Shown: positions 9,222 through 18,327, numbered from the stretch's first letter. The stretch: 64,000 nt of DNA from Teichococcus aerophilus (GCF_014490485.1 NZ_JACTVA010000013.1:33201-97200), one strand, 5' to 3'. Notes: generated by a model from the sequence alone, not told the origin. Made by a program: numbers and translations.

Positions 9222-9886
9222 GGTGCCTCCTGTCTCTGATGGGTGGTTGTCGGGGTGTTGGTGGCGGCCTGCGGGTGCGGCCGCCGGGCGCCCTACGCGG
9301 GCGCGGGGATGACGACCCAGTGCCCGTTTCCGCACCCGCCGACGTACCCCGCTGGGCCAGGGGGACCCGGTTCAGTCGCCTCGGGGAAAGAAAGGGCGGT
9401 CGTCATGCGCAGAACAGAAGCGGAACATCTGGCCCGGCGCAATAGGCATGCGCCGGTGTGATTTGCCAGCAAGGGAAGCACCCGAGGTTGCCTTTCGAAG
9501 GCCCGCCAGTCCCTCAGGTGGCTGGATCTACCGTGCTGAATCCTTTCGGATTTCCTTGCAACATTGGGTAGGTGCAGGATGGCCATGGTACGTTTGCCGT
9601 GGTTGGCTGCCAATGGTCACGCCTGAAATGTCGTAGGATCAGATACCTAACGCTGGGCGCCGAGCATGCCATTCCAGAGACCACGTACCGGAAGCCGATA
9701 AAACCACAGGGTTGAAAAAAGCACTGAATAAACCGTGCCGAGCTGCCCGCCGTCGTCTGGATGCGGCCTATAGCTCCGCAAATCGTGAACAGTTCGTCAG
9801 GGTGTTACAGCCATTGCCCGGCGGAGGTCTGGGTTTGGCGATACTCTGCCTTCGCGGGTAGCGGAGTCAGCATTGGGAGTTGGCAC
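9222..9886. other. 665-bp gap without a supported gene
   Basis: Upstream of the DUF6634-like gene and downstream of the kinase gene. Short open frames here lack ribosome binding sites and have arginine/proline-rich translations typical of non-coding GC-rich DNA. The 9640-9860 part is less GC-rich than its surroundings. I see no tRNA, repeat or convincing terminator. The promoter of the DUF6634-like/protease pair should lie in the 9222-9350 part. Confidence 0.5.
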
Positions 9887-11362
9887 CTAACGCCGCCAGG
9901 ATCCCTCTGAAGGCCGCTCCGGCATGGTGTTCGGGTGGTGCAGCCTCCCGCGTGTCCCGTCGGCGAACCAGCCGAGCCATCGGTCGATGAAGTCCTCGAG
10001 GCTTTCCGAGGAGAACGGGGTGAACGGCCAGGCCATCTGATACTCCGCCAGCCCGGTCCACAGCGCCTTCGCGGCTGCCTCGCCGGGCGGCAGGGAGAAC
10101 GGCGCGAGCCGGGAACGCTGGCGTGAGAAAGGGCTCAGCATGAAGGCGGCCTCGTACCAGCCGTACCGGCCCGCCTCCTTGATGTCGCCGAACCAAAGGG
10201 CGTGCGAGCGGCCGTCGTAGTCGTAGCGGTTCGAGGGCACCCGCACCTCAATGGAGGCAGCGGCAGCCACGTTGAAGGCGGGCGCCTCCCAGCCTTCCCA
10301 CGGCTTCTCGGCCACGGCGACAAGGCCGCTCAAGGACAGGGTCGCCCCGTTAAGCGACGCGGACCAACCGCCGTCCCGTGCAGGGCGGATGGTAGCTGTC
10401 GGAGCATCCGTCTTGATGGCGTCGCGCACCTGCTCGCTCAGCCGCCTGAAGGAAGCTTGCGCGTCGCGGACGAGCTCCCGGCGCCTGTCCGCATCTGAAC
10501 GCGCGGATGACGCTTGGCGGGCTTCCTGGCCCATGCGCGCGACGTTCATCCCGTTTGCTTCACGCAGGCGGCTCCTGCCCTGGGAGGCCGGGACACGTTG
10601 GGCTGCCTCGAGGCGTGCGAGGAGGTTCGCGGGGCTGGGCCGGGTACCGGCCGACTTGTAGAGGCATTCTGCGATGACGGACGCCAGGGCAGTGGAGACT
10701 CCTGCCAGCGGCACCGGATCGGCGTGCAGGTGCTGCTCCCGGAAATCGTGCATGTCAGGCCCCGGGAACGGGCGGGAGCCGGACAGAAGTTCCTGGGCGA
10801 TGACGCCCAGGGCATACACGTCGGCCGCTCCGGTGGCACGCTCTCCCCTCCACCGCTCCGGGGCGGCGTACGCGAAGCTCATCGCGTACTTTAGGGTGTC
10901 CGGCGCCGTGGTCGCTTCGGCGTACCGGGAGATGCCAAAATCTGCGAGGCACCACCTGCCTTCGAGAAGCAAGACGTTCTCTGGCTTCAGGTCACGATGC
11001 ACGACCTTGCCGTTCATGTCGGATAGCGCCAGGGCGATGTCGGCCATCACGGCCAGCGCATCCTCAAGGGGCATCGTACCCCCGGCGTCCGTGATGTGCT
11101 GCCGCAATGACGCCTGCGCGCGCGGCATAATCAGAACCCAGTGGCCGTCGGTCTCACCGCTGTCGATGATGGGGACGACGTTCCGGATCCCGTCCAGGTC
11201 CGTGAACAGCATCTCGCGCTGGGCGCCCGACGCCTTTGAAACGAGCTTCGCCACGGCGGGGCCAACGTCCCCGGAGATGCACCGAGCCTCGAACACCTGC
11301 CCGAAGCCACCGGCCCCGATCCGATCTCCCAGCATCCACTCGTGATTCAGGCGCAGCCGCAT
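9887..11362 (-). CDS. Eukaryotic-like serine/threonine protein kinase with unknown C-terminal domain
   Basis: The N-terminal 270 residues form a Hanks-type kinase: glycine loop GAGGFGQVFEAR (16-27), likely ATP lysine in AVAKL (K39), catalytic loop HRDLKPEN (122-129), DFG at 141-143 and an APE-type APERW. The remaining 220 residues have a possible coiled coil (ARSDADRRRELVRDAQASFR) and then a domain with many Trp and Tyr that I do not recognise. No transmembrane segment or PASTA repeat is visible, so it is probably cytosolic. The ATG at 11362 has GGAG seven bases upstream; a second ATG pair 11-12 codons upstream is possible. The target is unknown. All key catalytic residues are present. Confidence 0.85.
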   Translation of the reverse strand: MRLRLNHEWMLGDRIGAGGFGQVFEARCISGDVGPAVAKLVSKASGAQREMLFTDLDGIRNVVPIIDSGETDGHWVLIMPRAQASLRQHITDAGGTMPLEDALAVMADIALALSDMNGKVVHRDLKPENVLLLEGRWCLADFGISRYAEATTAPDTLKYAMSFAYAAPERWRGERATGAADVYALGVIAQELLSGSRPFPGPDMHDFREQHLHADPVPLAGVSTALASVIAECLYKSAGTRPSPANLLARLEAAQRVPASQGRSRLREANGMNVARMGQEARQASSARSDADRRRELVRDAQASFRRLSEQVRDAIKTDAPTATIRPARDGGWSASLNGATLSLSGLVAVAEKPWEGWEAPAFNVAAAASIEVRVPSNRYDYDGRSHALWFGDIKEAGRYGWYEAAFMLSPFSRQRSRLAPFSLPPGEAAAKALWTGLAEYQMAWPFTPFSSESLEDFIDRWLGWFADGTRGRLHHPNTMPERPSEGSWRR

Positions 11363-11535
11363 CCTCGATCTCCAGCCGATGGCGGGGTGCATCATAGCGC
11401 GGCGCCTGCCGAAGGGGACCAGCCCGACCAAACCGGACCGGCTACGCCTCGCGGCACGTGTGGCGCGGCCCACCGGATCCAAGGATCCGGTGCCATGTTG
11501 GTGGTCGGAAGATCGCCAGCCGCTACGGCCTCCCG

Positions 11536-11862
11536 TCACCAGCCACGTTCGTAGCGCGGGCCATACCCCTGCTGATGCCGCCACGCCCGGCGTTGCTCGC
11601 GTTCCTGCTCGATGCGCCAGGCTTCGCGCCGCGCGGCCTCGGCGATGCGGGCCTCGTCCCGCTCCCGGCGCCACTCCCGCCACTGCTGGCGCCGCTCCCA
11701 GTTGCCATCGTACGGCCGCTGGTCCCAGTACTGCACAGTCTGCGCCACCGCTGGCGGCGCGGCGACGGAAGTGGCGGCTGGGGCAGCGGACGCGTTGTGC
11801 GCCGCCAGCGTGAGCAGGCTCCCTGTCATTGCGGCTGCTGCCGCCACTACGATCCGACGCAT
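11536..11862 (-). CDS. Small secreted Arg/Trp/Glu-rich protein
   Basis: 108 residues with a clear Sec signal peptide (MRRIVVAAAAAMTGSLLTLAAHN, cleavage near ASAA), then a short linker and a highly charged stretch dense in Arg, Glu and Trp (EWRRERD, EAARREAWRIEQERE) ending in a Gly/Tyr tail. A GGAGG lies eight bases upstream of the ATG at 11862. Proteins of this composition are common small periplasmic unknowns in alphaproteobacteria. No enzymatic motif is present. It is transcribed in the same direction as the kinase but 170 bases away, so co-transcription is uncertain. Confidence 0.6.
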   Translation of the reverse strand: MRRIVVAAAAAMTGSLLTLAAHNASAAPAATSVAAPPAVAQTVQYWDQRPYDGNWERRQQWREWRRERDEARIAEAARREAWRIEQEREQRRAWRHQQGYGPRYERGW

Positions 11863-12046
11863 CTGAACCTCCGGGGTGGGAACCTCGAGGCTGGCAAAGT
11901 CGCAGGACAGCTTGTCGGCTGTTGGGCTGAACGATGGCCGCCGCGAGGCAACCAAAGCCATCGCGGGGGCCGACCTGCTCGTCCGGCGGGGCTCCAAGCC
12001 AGCAAGTTGATGCTAAGCTGCAGCCTTCCTGAACCTCACCGGCGCC

Positions 12047-14008
12047 ATGGACGGACCAGCCAGCTGCCACCCTTCCACGCCGCCGCCCCCCGATGGGGAC
12101 GGCACCAAGCTCCCCTACGGCCTCGCCGAGGACGGCCGCTTGGCGCATGTGTCGGAGGTGGCCTCGGGGTTGGGGTGCCGGTGCCGCTGCCCCGGCTGCG
12201 GCGAGCGGCTGGTGGCCCGCAAGGGTGCCATCAAGGTCCACCACTTCGCCCACCACGTGGACCGCGCCTGCGTCGGCGCCTGGGAGACCACCCTGCACCG
12301 GCTGGCCAAGGAGATCGTGCTGGAGGCCCGCGACATCCTTCTGCCGGACGCGGTGGCCGAGGTCGACGGCCTGCGCCACGACGTCGCCTTCGCCACCGTA
12401 TTCCCCTACGAGGCGGCGGAGGCCGAGGTCAACATGGGTGGCCTGCGTCCCGATGCCATCATTCGCGGCCGGGGCAGGGAGCTGCTCCTCGAGTTCCACG
12501 TCCGCCATCCCTGCGGCCCCGAGAAGCTAGTCCTCCTGCGGGAGCGGAACCTGCCCTCGGTCGAGATCGACCTCTCGCGTGTTCCCCGGCACGCGTCCCG
12601 TGCCGAGCACACCGAGCTGGTCTTGCGCGGGGCGCCACGCCACTGGCTGCACAACGCCAAGGTTGTCGCTGAGGAGGCGCGCCTGCGGCGCATCGCGGCG
12701 GAGCGGGCGGCAGTCGAAAAGCGGCGCTTGCAGCGGCTCCATGGCCGGATCGCCGACGAGGTAGCGGGCGCCTGGATTGAGCCCGCGAGTCCCGGCCATT
12801 CCAGCTGGCGCATCAGGGCCATCGACGCCGGTTTCGGCGGGTTCGTCGGCCGCAGCGTTCCCGGGGCCGGGTGCTTCTCGGTGGCGGCCGAGACGTGGCA
12901 GGCGGCCTTCCTGGACCATGTCGCCATCAGCGCCGCGGGCCACCTGGTGACGGGTGACGCCGCGCTCCGGACGCTCCAGAAGCGCCAGATGCTCAAGGCG
13001 CCGTTCCAGATCCGGCGGAACTGGGAGCCGGAGTTGGTCACGCACATTCAGGAGCGCGTGCCGGGCTTCCGCCCGCCCCATGAGGTTATCACCGACTACG
13101 CCGACTGGCTGGCGGAGCGCGGCCTGCTGATGCGCGTCCGCCATGGCTGGGTGGCCGCCCAGACCGTTGGGTGGAAAGCCAGGCAACGGATGGAGGCGGC
13201 GAGTGAGGCGAGGCGCCGCCAAGGTGAACTCCAGGACAAGCTGGGCACCCTGCTGCGGGCGGCCGAGTTGCCCTGGACGGACACGGCAAGCTGGCTTGAC
13301 AGGGCTGTCCCCGAGTTCGGTGTGGCGCCTCGTGTGCTGGCCGAGGAGGGCGGTGAGGGCTTCGAACGGCTCATGCGAAGGCTCGATGAGCTCGAGAGGA
13401 TGGCCCAGCCGCACGCCAGCCCGTATGAGGGCGGCTTGCTGAGCCTGCCGCTGGATGCGGTGCGGCTGAGGCGCCGGGACGAGGCGCGTGCCCGGCAGGA
13501 GGCCGCACGCCTCGAGCGCGAGGAGTTCGCGCGGCAGGCTGCGGAACGCCGCCGCAAGGAGTCAGGGGACTTCGTTGCCACCCTGGTGCTGGACGCTGTT
13601 GCCCTGATGGGCGAGGACGCGGGCACGGCCTGGGTCAGGGAAGCGGTCGGCGCCGCAACCGGGCTGCCTTTCGACGAGGGCCGGTTCGCGCTGGACTGGC
13701 AGGCGAGGAACCGCATCAACGAGGCGATGGCGGGTGAGCGAGGCCGCATCATGGCGGCCCGGGAAGCCGAGCGGCGCTGCCTGGACCGGGAGGCGGAGGC
13801 CGCCGCCGTTGTGGCAGGCTGCCGGAGCAGGCTCGAGGCGGAGGTGATCGCGCGCTTCCCCGGCCAGCCGGACTGGGCGCAGATGTGGCTGCGCGGCAAG
13901 CACCCCGCACTGGGTCGGTCGCCTTGGGAACAGTGCGTCGACGAACGGTCGCTCGAACGCTGCAGGAGCCTGCTCGACGCGGCGCGGCCCAAGGGCAGGC
14001 GGCGCTAG
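12047..14008 (+). CDS. CoiA-like competence/nuclease-family protein
   Basis: 653 residues. The N-terminal part follows the CoiA layout: a zinc-binding CPGC (48-51) paired with HHFAHH (65-70), then a restriction-like nuclease core with RPDAI (D136) and LLLEFHV (E149 followed by His at 151 where ExK families carry Lys). The following 450 residues are rich in Arg, Glu and Ala, partly coiled coil, with no recognised domain. CoiA aids recombination during DNA uptake in streptococci; island-borne relatives are of unknown role. Start at the ATG 12047. Divergent from the secreted-protein gene. Confidence 0.65.
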   Translation: MDGPASCHPSTPPPPDGDGTKLPYGLAEDGRLAHVSEVASGLGCRCRCPGCGERLVARKGAIKVHHFAHHVDRACVGAWETTLHRLAKEIVLEARDILLPDAVAEVDGLRHDVAFATVFPYEAAEAEVNMGGLRPDAIIRGRGRELLLEFHVRHPCGPEKLVLLRERNLPSVEIDLSRVPRHASRAEHTELVLRGAPRHWLHNAKVVAEEARLRRIAAERAAVEKRRLQRLHGRIADEVAGAWIEPASPGHSSWRIRAIDAGFGGFVGRSVPGAGCFSVAAETWQAAFLDHVAISAAGHLVTGDAALRTLQKRQMLKAPFQIRRNWEPELVTHIQERVPGFRPPHEVITDYADWLAERGLLMRVRHGWVAAQTVGWKARQRMEAASEARRRQGELQDKLGTLLRAAELPWTDTASWLDRAVPEFGVAPRVLAEEGGEGFERLMRRLDELERMAQPHASPYEGGLLSLPLDAVRLRRRDEARARQEAARLEREEFARQAAERRRKESGDFVATLVLDAVALMGEDAGTAWVREAVGAATGLPFDEGRFALDWQARNRINEAMAGERGRIMAAREAERRCLDREAEAAAVVAGCRSRLEAEVIARFPGQPDWAQMWLRGKHPALGRSPWEQCVDERSLERCRSLLDAARPKGRRR

Positions 14009-14110
14009 GCGCGGTTGCCGTTGGCCTCCTGACGGGCTCCAATTCGCAGCATTGCGATCCAGCATGGACGAGGCCGCACCGTCGCGGTGTCACCCGGTCG
14101 GGAGCGCGCA

Positions 14111-14458
14111 ATGACCAGAGTCATGAAGCCAGCACCAGCACCTACAGAAGAGGAGAAGCGGGAAGACCTTGAGTTCACCATGCAGCGGGGTGATCTGCTC
14201 GTCGTGCGTTACCTGGCCGACCGGCATGGGATGGCCGAATGCGAGCGGCTGTTCCCGGATGGGACCCTCTCTGCTTGGCTGGCAAGGGCCGAGGCTCATG
14301 AGGCCGAGCACGGGGAGGGGGCTTTCCTTGACCCAAGCCACCGCTTCAATCGCGAGCTCTTGCCTATCCTGGATCGGCAAGCGGCTGGTGAGCACATGAC
14401 GCCGAAGGATTTGCCCGCCCCACGGTGGAACATGGATCGGGGCTGGCATCACGACTGA
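14111..14458 (+). CDS. Small hypothetical protein
   Basis: 115 residues, acidic N-terminal half, no signal peptide or membrane segment. Recognisable only by composition: EEEKREDLEFTMQRGDLLVV followed by RHGMAECERLFPDGTLSAWL, ending in a Trp/His tail. The ATG at 14111 has GGGAG upstream with normal spacing, and codon use is like the neighbours. It lies 100 bases downstream of the CoiA-like gene on the same strand. I do not recognise the family. Confidence 0.5.
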   Translation: MTRVMKPAPAPTEEEKREDLEFTMQRGDLLVVRYLADRHGMAECERLFPDGTLSAWLARAEAHEAEHGEGAFLDPSHRFNRELLPILDRQAAGEHMTPKDLPAPRWNMDRGWHHD

Positions 14459-14465
14459 GGCGTGG

Positions 14466-14798
14466 TCAGCCGCGGCGTCCACCTGGTCCCGTCGGGCCTT
14501 CCGGCGTTTCATCCGGCTCCTGCGTTCCTCGCGCGAGCCTGCTTCTGGCGGCGGTGCGGGCCGACGCCCCCCGGGCGGAGCCCGGGTCCGAATGCGACGG
14601 GGGCTCCGCGCGGCCGTCGACCAAGACAATGTAGCGCGTCGGCCCACGACCGGCCGGTGGGGTGACGGCGACGACGACGACGCCTTCGCCTGCGTCGCAA
14701 AACTGCACGACGGAGGCTTCAGAGCCGACCTCCGCCTGGAGGAGGTAATCCTCTTCTAGGTAGCTGGGCTGGCCAGCATCGCTGAGTTCAGGCTGCAT
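14466..14798 (-). CDS. Small hypothetical protein
   Basis: 110 residues, convergent with the preceding small gene. The first 65 residues look protein-like (YLEEDYLLQAEVGSEASVVQ, then GEGVVVVAVTPP and RYIVLVDG, a likely beta-rich unit). The C-terminal 40 residues are low-complexity Arg/Ser/Gly/Pro. The start at 14798 has only a weak GGTGA upstream. No family recognised. Confidence 0.4.
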   Translation of the reverse strand: MQPELSDAGQPSYLEEDYLLQAEVGSEASVVQFCDAGEGVVVVAVTPPAGRGPTRYIVLVDGRAEPPSHSDPGSARGASARTAARSRLARGTQEPDETPEGPTGPGGRRG

Positions 14799-14902
14799 CA
14801 GTTCACCGCGAGTTGGAAATCCTCGACTACCGCAATGCCCCCGGCCTGGCGAGCCCAGACCAGCGAAGCGCCCCAACCGGCTGCCATGGCTGACTGCGGC
14901 CC

Positions 14903-15196
14903 TCATGAACCAATGATGCCAAGGATTCCGGCTCCCAGCTTCCCGGCGTCCTCCTCGCGCAGAACGACGGTGACCGGCTGGAGCACATGACCGGCTGGGT
15001 GACGCAGCACAGCCTGGCCGGTCACGCGGACGATGCCGCCGACCCGCTCGTAGGCGAAGGCGAACGTGCCATTGGCCCCACGCGCCAGCTCCAGCATCCA
15101 GGACGCGTCGGCGCCCTGCACCATCGGCGGCTGTCCCTCCGGGCGTGCCAGCGGGGCAGGGGTGTGGCCGATGAACGTCGTGTCCTTGCCGGGCAT
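14903..15196 (-). CDS. Small hypothetical protein, beta-rich
   Basis: 97 residues with alternating hydrophobic strands (FAFAYERVGGIVRVTGQAVL, then VLQPVTVVLREEDA) and a Gly/Ile C-terminal tail. The start at 15196 is favoured because AAGGA lies seven bases upstream; an ATG six bases further upstream would abut that site. It is in the same direction as the preceding small gene, 104 bases upstream of it. No family recognised and no signal peptide. Confidence 0.4.
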   Translation of the reverse strand: MPGKDTTFIGHTPAPLARPEGQPPMVQGADASWMLELARGANGTFAFAYERVGGIVRVTGQAVLRHPAGHVLQPVTVVLREEDAGKLGAGILGIIGS

Positions 15197-15344
15197 GCGC
15201 ATTCCTTCTGCTTCCGCGCACGCCGTCCTTGGTGACCAACGACCAAGCCTTGCTGGCATGCGGCGGCGAAGGTGGCGCCGACGCGATCGCCGGTCCAATC
15301 ACAGGAACGGCGCCGCGCAGGGCGACGGCAGCGACGGCCGCGCG

Positions 15345-15896
15345 TCAATCCTTCGCCGCCGCCTTGCCGCCGGACACCTCCATGACAACACGGACCATCA
15401 TCTCGACGGCCTCCGACCGGCTGCCCAGCCCGTTGTGGCGAGCCAGCGCGTCCAGCCATCCGGCCGACTCGACGTCGATGCGGATCGTGCGGAAATCCTT
15501 TGCCCGCCGGACCTCGTCACGCAGTTTCGCCAGCATCCGTGCCCGCGTGGCCGCGGCGAACTTCTCGGTCACCAGCAAGTCGGGCGAGTATCGATCCAGC
15601 ACGTGCCGGATCAACCACTCCGCCTGCGCAGCGCTCCGGCGGCCGCGCCACTCCGCGCGCCGAGCCGGGAATCCGGCCGCGAGCGCCTCGTGCTCCTCGT
15701 CGGACGCCTCGGGCGGGAAGGACAGCACGGGTTCCGGGCCGCCAGCTTCCTGGTACTGCCGGACGCGCCTTGCCAAGATCGGATGCCGGGCGGACACGCC
15801 AGCTCTTACCATCCACGCGAAGCATTCGTCACCGACCTCCCGCTGGAGCAGCATGGCGGCCATCCTCTCGCGCCTCGGCGTAGTGCGGCGACCCAT
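15345..15896 (-). CDS. Ribbon-helix-helix-like protein (paralogue 1)
   Basis: 183 residues. The C-terminal 45 residues fit a ribbon-helix-helix DNA-binding fold: a short strand TIRIDVESAGW, a helix DALARHNG, and SRSEAVEMMVRVVMEV. The middle contains EWLIRHVLDRYSPDLL and RARMLAKLRDEVRRAKDF, both closely matched in the neighbouring upstream gene, so the two are tandem paralogues. The ATG at 15896 has AAAGGA eight bases upstream. It probably acts as a regulator with its neighbour; the target is unknown. Confidence 0.6.
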   Translation of the reverse strand: MGRRTTPRRERMAAMLLQREVGDECFAWMVRAGVSARHPILARRVRQYQEAGGPEPVLSFPPEASDEEHEALAAGFPARRAEWRGRRSAAQAEWLIRHVLDRYSPDLLVTEKFAAATRARMLAKLRDEVRRAKDFRTIRIDVESAGWLDALARHNGLGSRSEAVEMMVRVVMEVSGGKAAAKD

Positions 15897-15940
15897 GGTG
15901 GTTGTCCTTTCCCAGATGACGTGGCGGCGGGCAGCCCCGG

Positions 15941-16474
15941 CTACCCGGCGCCCCACCCATCCGGTTTTCCTTCCGTTGCCCGGAGGTGCGTGGTCGCGAC
16001 CCGGGCCATCGCCTTCACCGTCTCGGAACGGCTCGTGCACCCGAACAGCCTGCGGCCGATCTCGTCCAGCCCGAGGGCCGTCTCCTCGGAAACGCGGACC
16101 GTCATCACAGGGCCACGGGCGTTCCGCGCCCGGTCGCGGAGCTTGGCAAGCAGCCGGGCGCGCAACACTTTTGCCCTAACCGGCGGGAGCAGGCAGTCAG
16201 GGGACGTCGGGTCCAGCACGTGGCGCAGCAGCCAGTCGTCCTCGTGGCGCTGGCGCGACCGGAGAAATCTTTGCTTGGTGGCTTCGCTTATCGGCTCCGA
16301 CCCGCCGCCGCCAGCAGCCGGAAAGCGCGAGTACGCGTGCAGGACGCCTCTGAGAGCGTCCGAGTACAACATGGCGCCGTGCGCCCGCAGCCAGCCCTCG
16401 AGGTCGCGCCCGAACTCCGACCGAAGCAGCCGCAGCAGGTTCTTGTCTCGATCATCGGTCGGTCGCGTGGCCAT
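15941..16474 (-). CDS. Ribbon-helix-helix-like protein (paralogue 2)
   Basis: 177 residues, upstream tandem copy of the previous gene, sharing DWLLRHVLDPTSPDCLL, RARLLAKLRDRARNAR and a C-terminal strand-helix-helix (MTVRVSEETALGLDEIG, then SRSETVKAMARV). Ribbon-helix-helix repressors commonly bind tandem inverted repeats at their own promoters, and two matching palindromes lie 56 bases upstream of this start. ATG 16474 was chosen with AAGGA about ten bases upstream; a GTG start at 16582 would lie within the palindrome and is less likely. Confidence 0.6.
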   Translation of the reverse strand: MATRPTDDRDKNLLRLLRSEFGRDLEGWLRAHGAMLYSDALRGVLHAYSRFPAAGGGGSEPISEATKQRFLRSRQRHEDDWLLRHVLDPTSPDCLLPPVRAKVLRARLLAKLRDRARNARGPVMTVRVSEETALGLDEIGRRLFGCTSRSETVKAMARVATTHLRATEGKPDGWGAG

Positions 16475-16529
16475 GCGGCGTCCAATCCTTGTTCGTCCGC
16501 ATCCAAGTGACAAAGGACTGACAAAAATA

Positions 16530-16584
16530 CCGTGGAACTCCACGGCCAATCCAGGGTACGACCATTTGGCGTGGAGTTCCACGG
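16530..16584. promoter_or_regulatory. Pair of inverted palindromic operator-like sites upstream of the RHH genes
   Basis: CCGTGGAACTCCACGG at 16530-16545 and CGTGGAGTTCCACGG at 16570-16584. Each has 6-7 bp arms around a 2-bp centre, and the second is the reverse complement of the first, 24 bases apart. The position just upstream of a ribbon-helix-helix-like gene suggests an autoregulatory operator (inference). Confidence 0.6.
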
Positions 16585-17175
16585 TAAATGCTTGGCTTGA
16601 ACTGGTTCCTGGAGCGATTGCATGTGCCGTCCCGCGCCAGCGTGGCAGGTCCGCCGTTCCGGGCGCGTTCCGTAGTGAAGTTCCGCGCGAATCGTAGGGG
16701 AAGAGCCTCGTAACCTGCTGATTTCAGGTGCTGATTTGGCTCCGAATCTTGAATAGATTCCAGGGGGACGTGGCGCTGCCCGCTTGCGCAGTCCTGCGGC
16801 AGGGCAGCGGCGTTCATCCCTGGAAACTGGGCACCGTCCAACTGCGAGCAAAGGCGGGTAACGTCTGTAGCCTGTCGGCATCCCCTGGGAGCAGCCCTGG
16901 TCGGCTCGATCACAGCGGCAGCCACGGTGGCCGCCAGGCCGTCGCGGCTCGTTGGGGGGGTGCACCTGCCCGCCCGCAATACTGTGCCGGGATGGGGCGT
17001 CGCCGTATGGCCAGGAGGAGCACCCCGGCTAGCAAGGGAGCCGATGACAGCCCTGGCCGAGCCGGGACAGCAAAGTTCACGGAACTGCAACGGGACTATG
17101 TCGCGGTAAGCTGATACGGCCTTTCTGCAAGTATCGAAATAATATTCGATATGCGTGGAGCAGGAGTTCACGGCG
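16585..17175. other. Gap of about 590 bp between the RHH operator and the pstS-like gene
   Basis: No supported gene. Long open frames on the minus strand here are shadows without ribosome binding sites. The stretch contains the promoter region of the rightward arsenic transport operon, with an ArsR-type palindrome at 17132-17151 listed separately. It separates the general accessory genes from the arsenic genes and could be an assembly joint of the island. Confidence 0.5.
17132..17151. promoter_or_regulatory. ArsR-type operator candidate upstream of the pstS-like gene
   Basis: TATCGA, eight bases, TCGATA: an inverted repeat in an AT-rich patch 25 bases upstream of the pstS-like start. The half-sites equal those of the site in front of arsR at 36852-36871, where the gap is six bases. 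It suggests ArsR control of the transport operon. Confidence 0.55.
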
Positions 17176-18300
17176 ATGGTGCTCAAGCCTACATCCGGTG
17201 CCGCATTGGCAGGTAGCAAGGGGCGAGCTTCAGCCAGAGGCTTGGCGTCGCGTGCCGGTGGGCTGCTCATGCTGGCCGGAGCAGGACTGGCCGCCTTTGG
17301 CTCGCCCGGCGCTGCCCTGGCGCAGGCGCGTGAAGTCACGCAGGTCACCGGCAGTTCCACGGTGGCCCCGTTCAGCCGGGCGGTCGCGGCGGCGGTCGCA
17401 ATGGTTGCGGGCGGCGAGCGCGTGCAGGTGGCCAGCACCGGCACGGTGCACGGCTTCGCCCAGTTCTGCCGCAGCAACGGCATGGGCAGCCCGGATGTCC
17501 AGGATGCTTCCCGGCGAATCACCGGCGGTGAATTCGCGCTGTGCCTACGGAACGGCGTCAACGAGGTCATGGAGATCCCCATCGGCTTCGACGGCATCGT
17601 CGTCGCTCACCGGAAGGGCCTCGCCTCACCGAACTTCACGCTGACCCAGCTCTGGCTCGGCGTGGCCAAAGAAGTGCCCAAGGACGGGCGCCTCGTGCCG
17701 AATCCGTACACCTCCTGGCGCCAGATCTCCCAGGAGCTGCCGGACTGGCCGATCCGTGTTATCGGGCCGCCGCCGACGTCGGGCACCCGGGACAGCTTCA
17801 CGGACATGGCGATGGTGGCCGGGTGCCGTGCGGCTCCCGAGATCCAGGCCATCGCCGATGCCGCCGAGCGGACCCGGGTCTGCTCGACCGTGCGCGAGGA
17901 CGGACGGTGGACGGACGCCGGTGAGGACGACCAGGCCATCGTCGGGCGCATCGTGGAAGGCGAGGACGGAACGCTGGGCATCTTCGGATACAGCTTCCTG
18001 GACGCCGCCCGCGACCGCATCGAGGGCTCCATGGTTGGCGGCGTCGATGACACGGCGGAGACCATCGCCTCCGGGCGCTACCCTCTCTCCCGCCCGCTTT
18101 TCCTTTACGTGAAGCGGCCGAACCTCGACCGGGTGCCCGGCCTCAAGGAATTTCTCGCCGAGTACGTGTCCGACCGGGCCTTGGGTCAGGGCGGCTACCT
18201 GGCCCGCATCGGGCTGGTGCCGCCACCAGCGGACCGGCTTCGCGCGATCCAGGATGCGGTGCGCGAGCGCGCCGTCATGACCCGTCGGCCGAACGGCTGA
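17176..18300 (+). CDS. PstS-like phosphate-type periplasmic binding protein
   Basis: 374 residues with an N-terminal Sec signal (GGLLMLAGAGLAAF, cleavage near ALAQA) followed by the PstS pattern VTGSSTVAPFSRAVA, in which Ser/Thr main-chain contacts bind phosphate, and later PPPTSGTRDSF. It starts an operon-like series with a PhnD/C/E-type transporter and arsR-arsC, so it probably supplies phosphate or discriminates phosphate from arsenate under arsenic stress. ATG 17176 is chosen over the upstream GTG 17155 because AGGAG precedes it. PstC/A/B are not in the window. An ArsR-like operator lies just upstream. Confidence 0.8.
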   Translation: MVLKPTSGAALAGSKGRASARGLASRAGGLLMLAGAGLAAFGSPGAALAQAREVTQVTGSSTVAPFSRAVAAAVAMVAGGERVQVASTGTVHGFAQFCRSNGMGSPDVQDASRRITGGEFALCLRNGVNEVMEIPIGFDGIVVAHRKGLASPNFTLTQLWLGVAKEVPKDGRLVPNPYTSWRQISQELPDWPIRVIGPPPTSGTRDSFTDMAMVAGCRAAPEIQAIADAAERTRVCSTVREDGRWTDAGEDDQAIVGRIVEGEDGTLGIFGYSFLDAARDRIEGSMVGGVDDTAETIASGRYPLSRPLFLYVKRPNLDRVPGLKEFLAEYVSDRALGQGGYLARIGLVPPPADRLRAIQDAVRERAVMTRRPNG

Positions 18301-18327
18301 ATTTCTACGATGACAGGAGACTGGACT

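Noticed and set aside
11363..12508. Upstream extension of the kinase frame to 873 residues
   Set aside because: The extension crosses two other genes, has no domain, and the start at 11362 has a ribosome site and a normal kinase N terminus.
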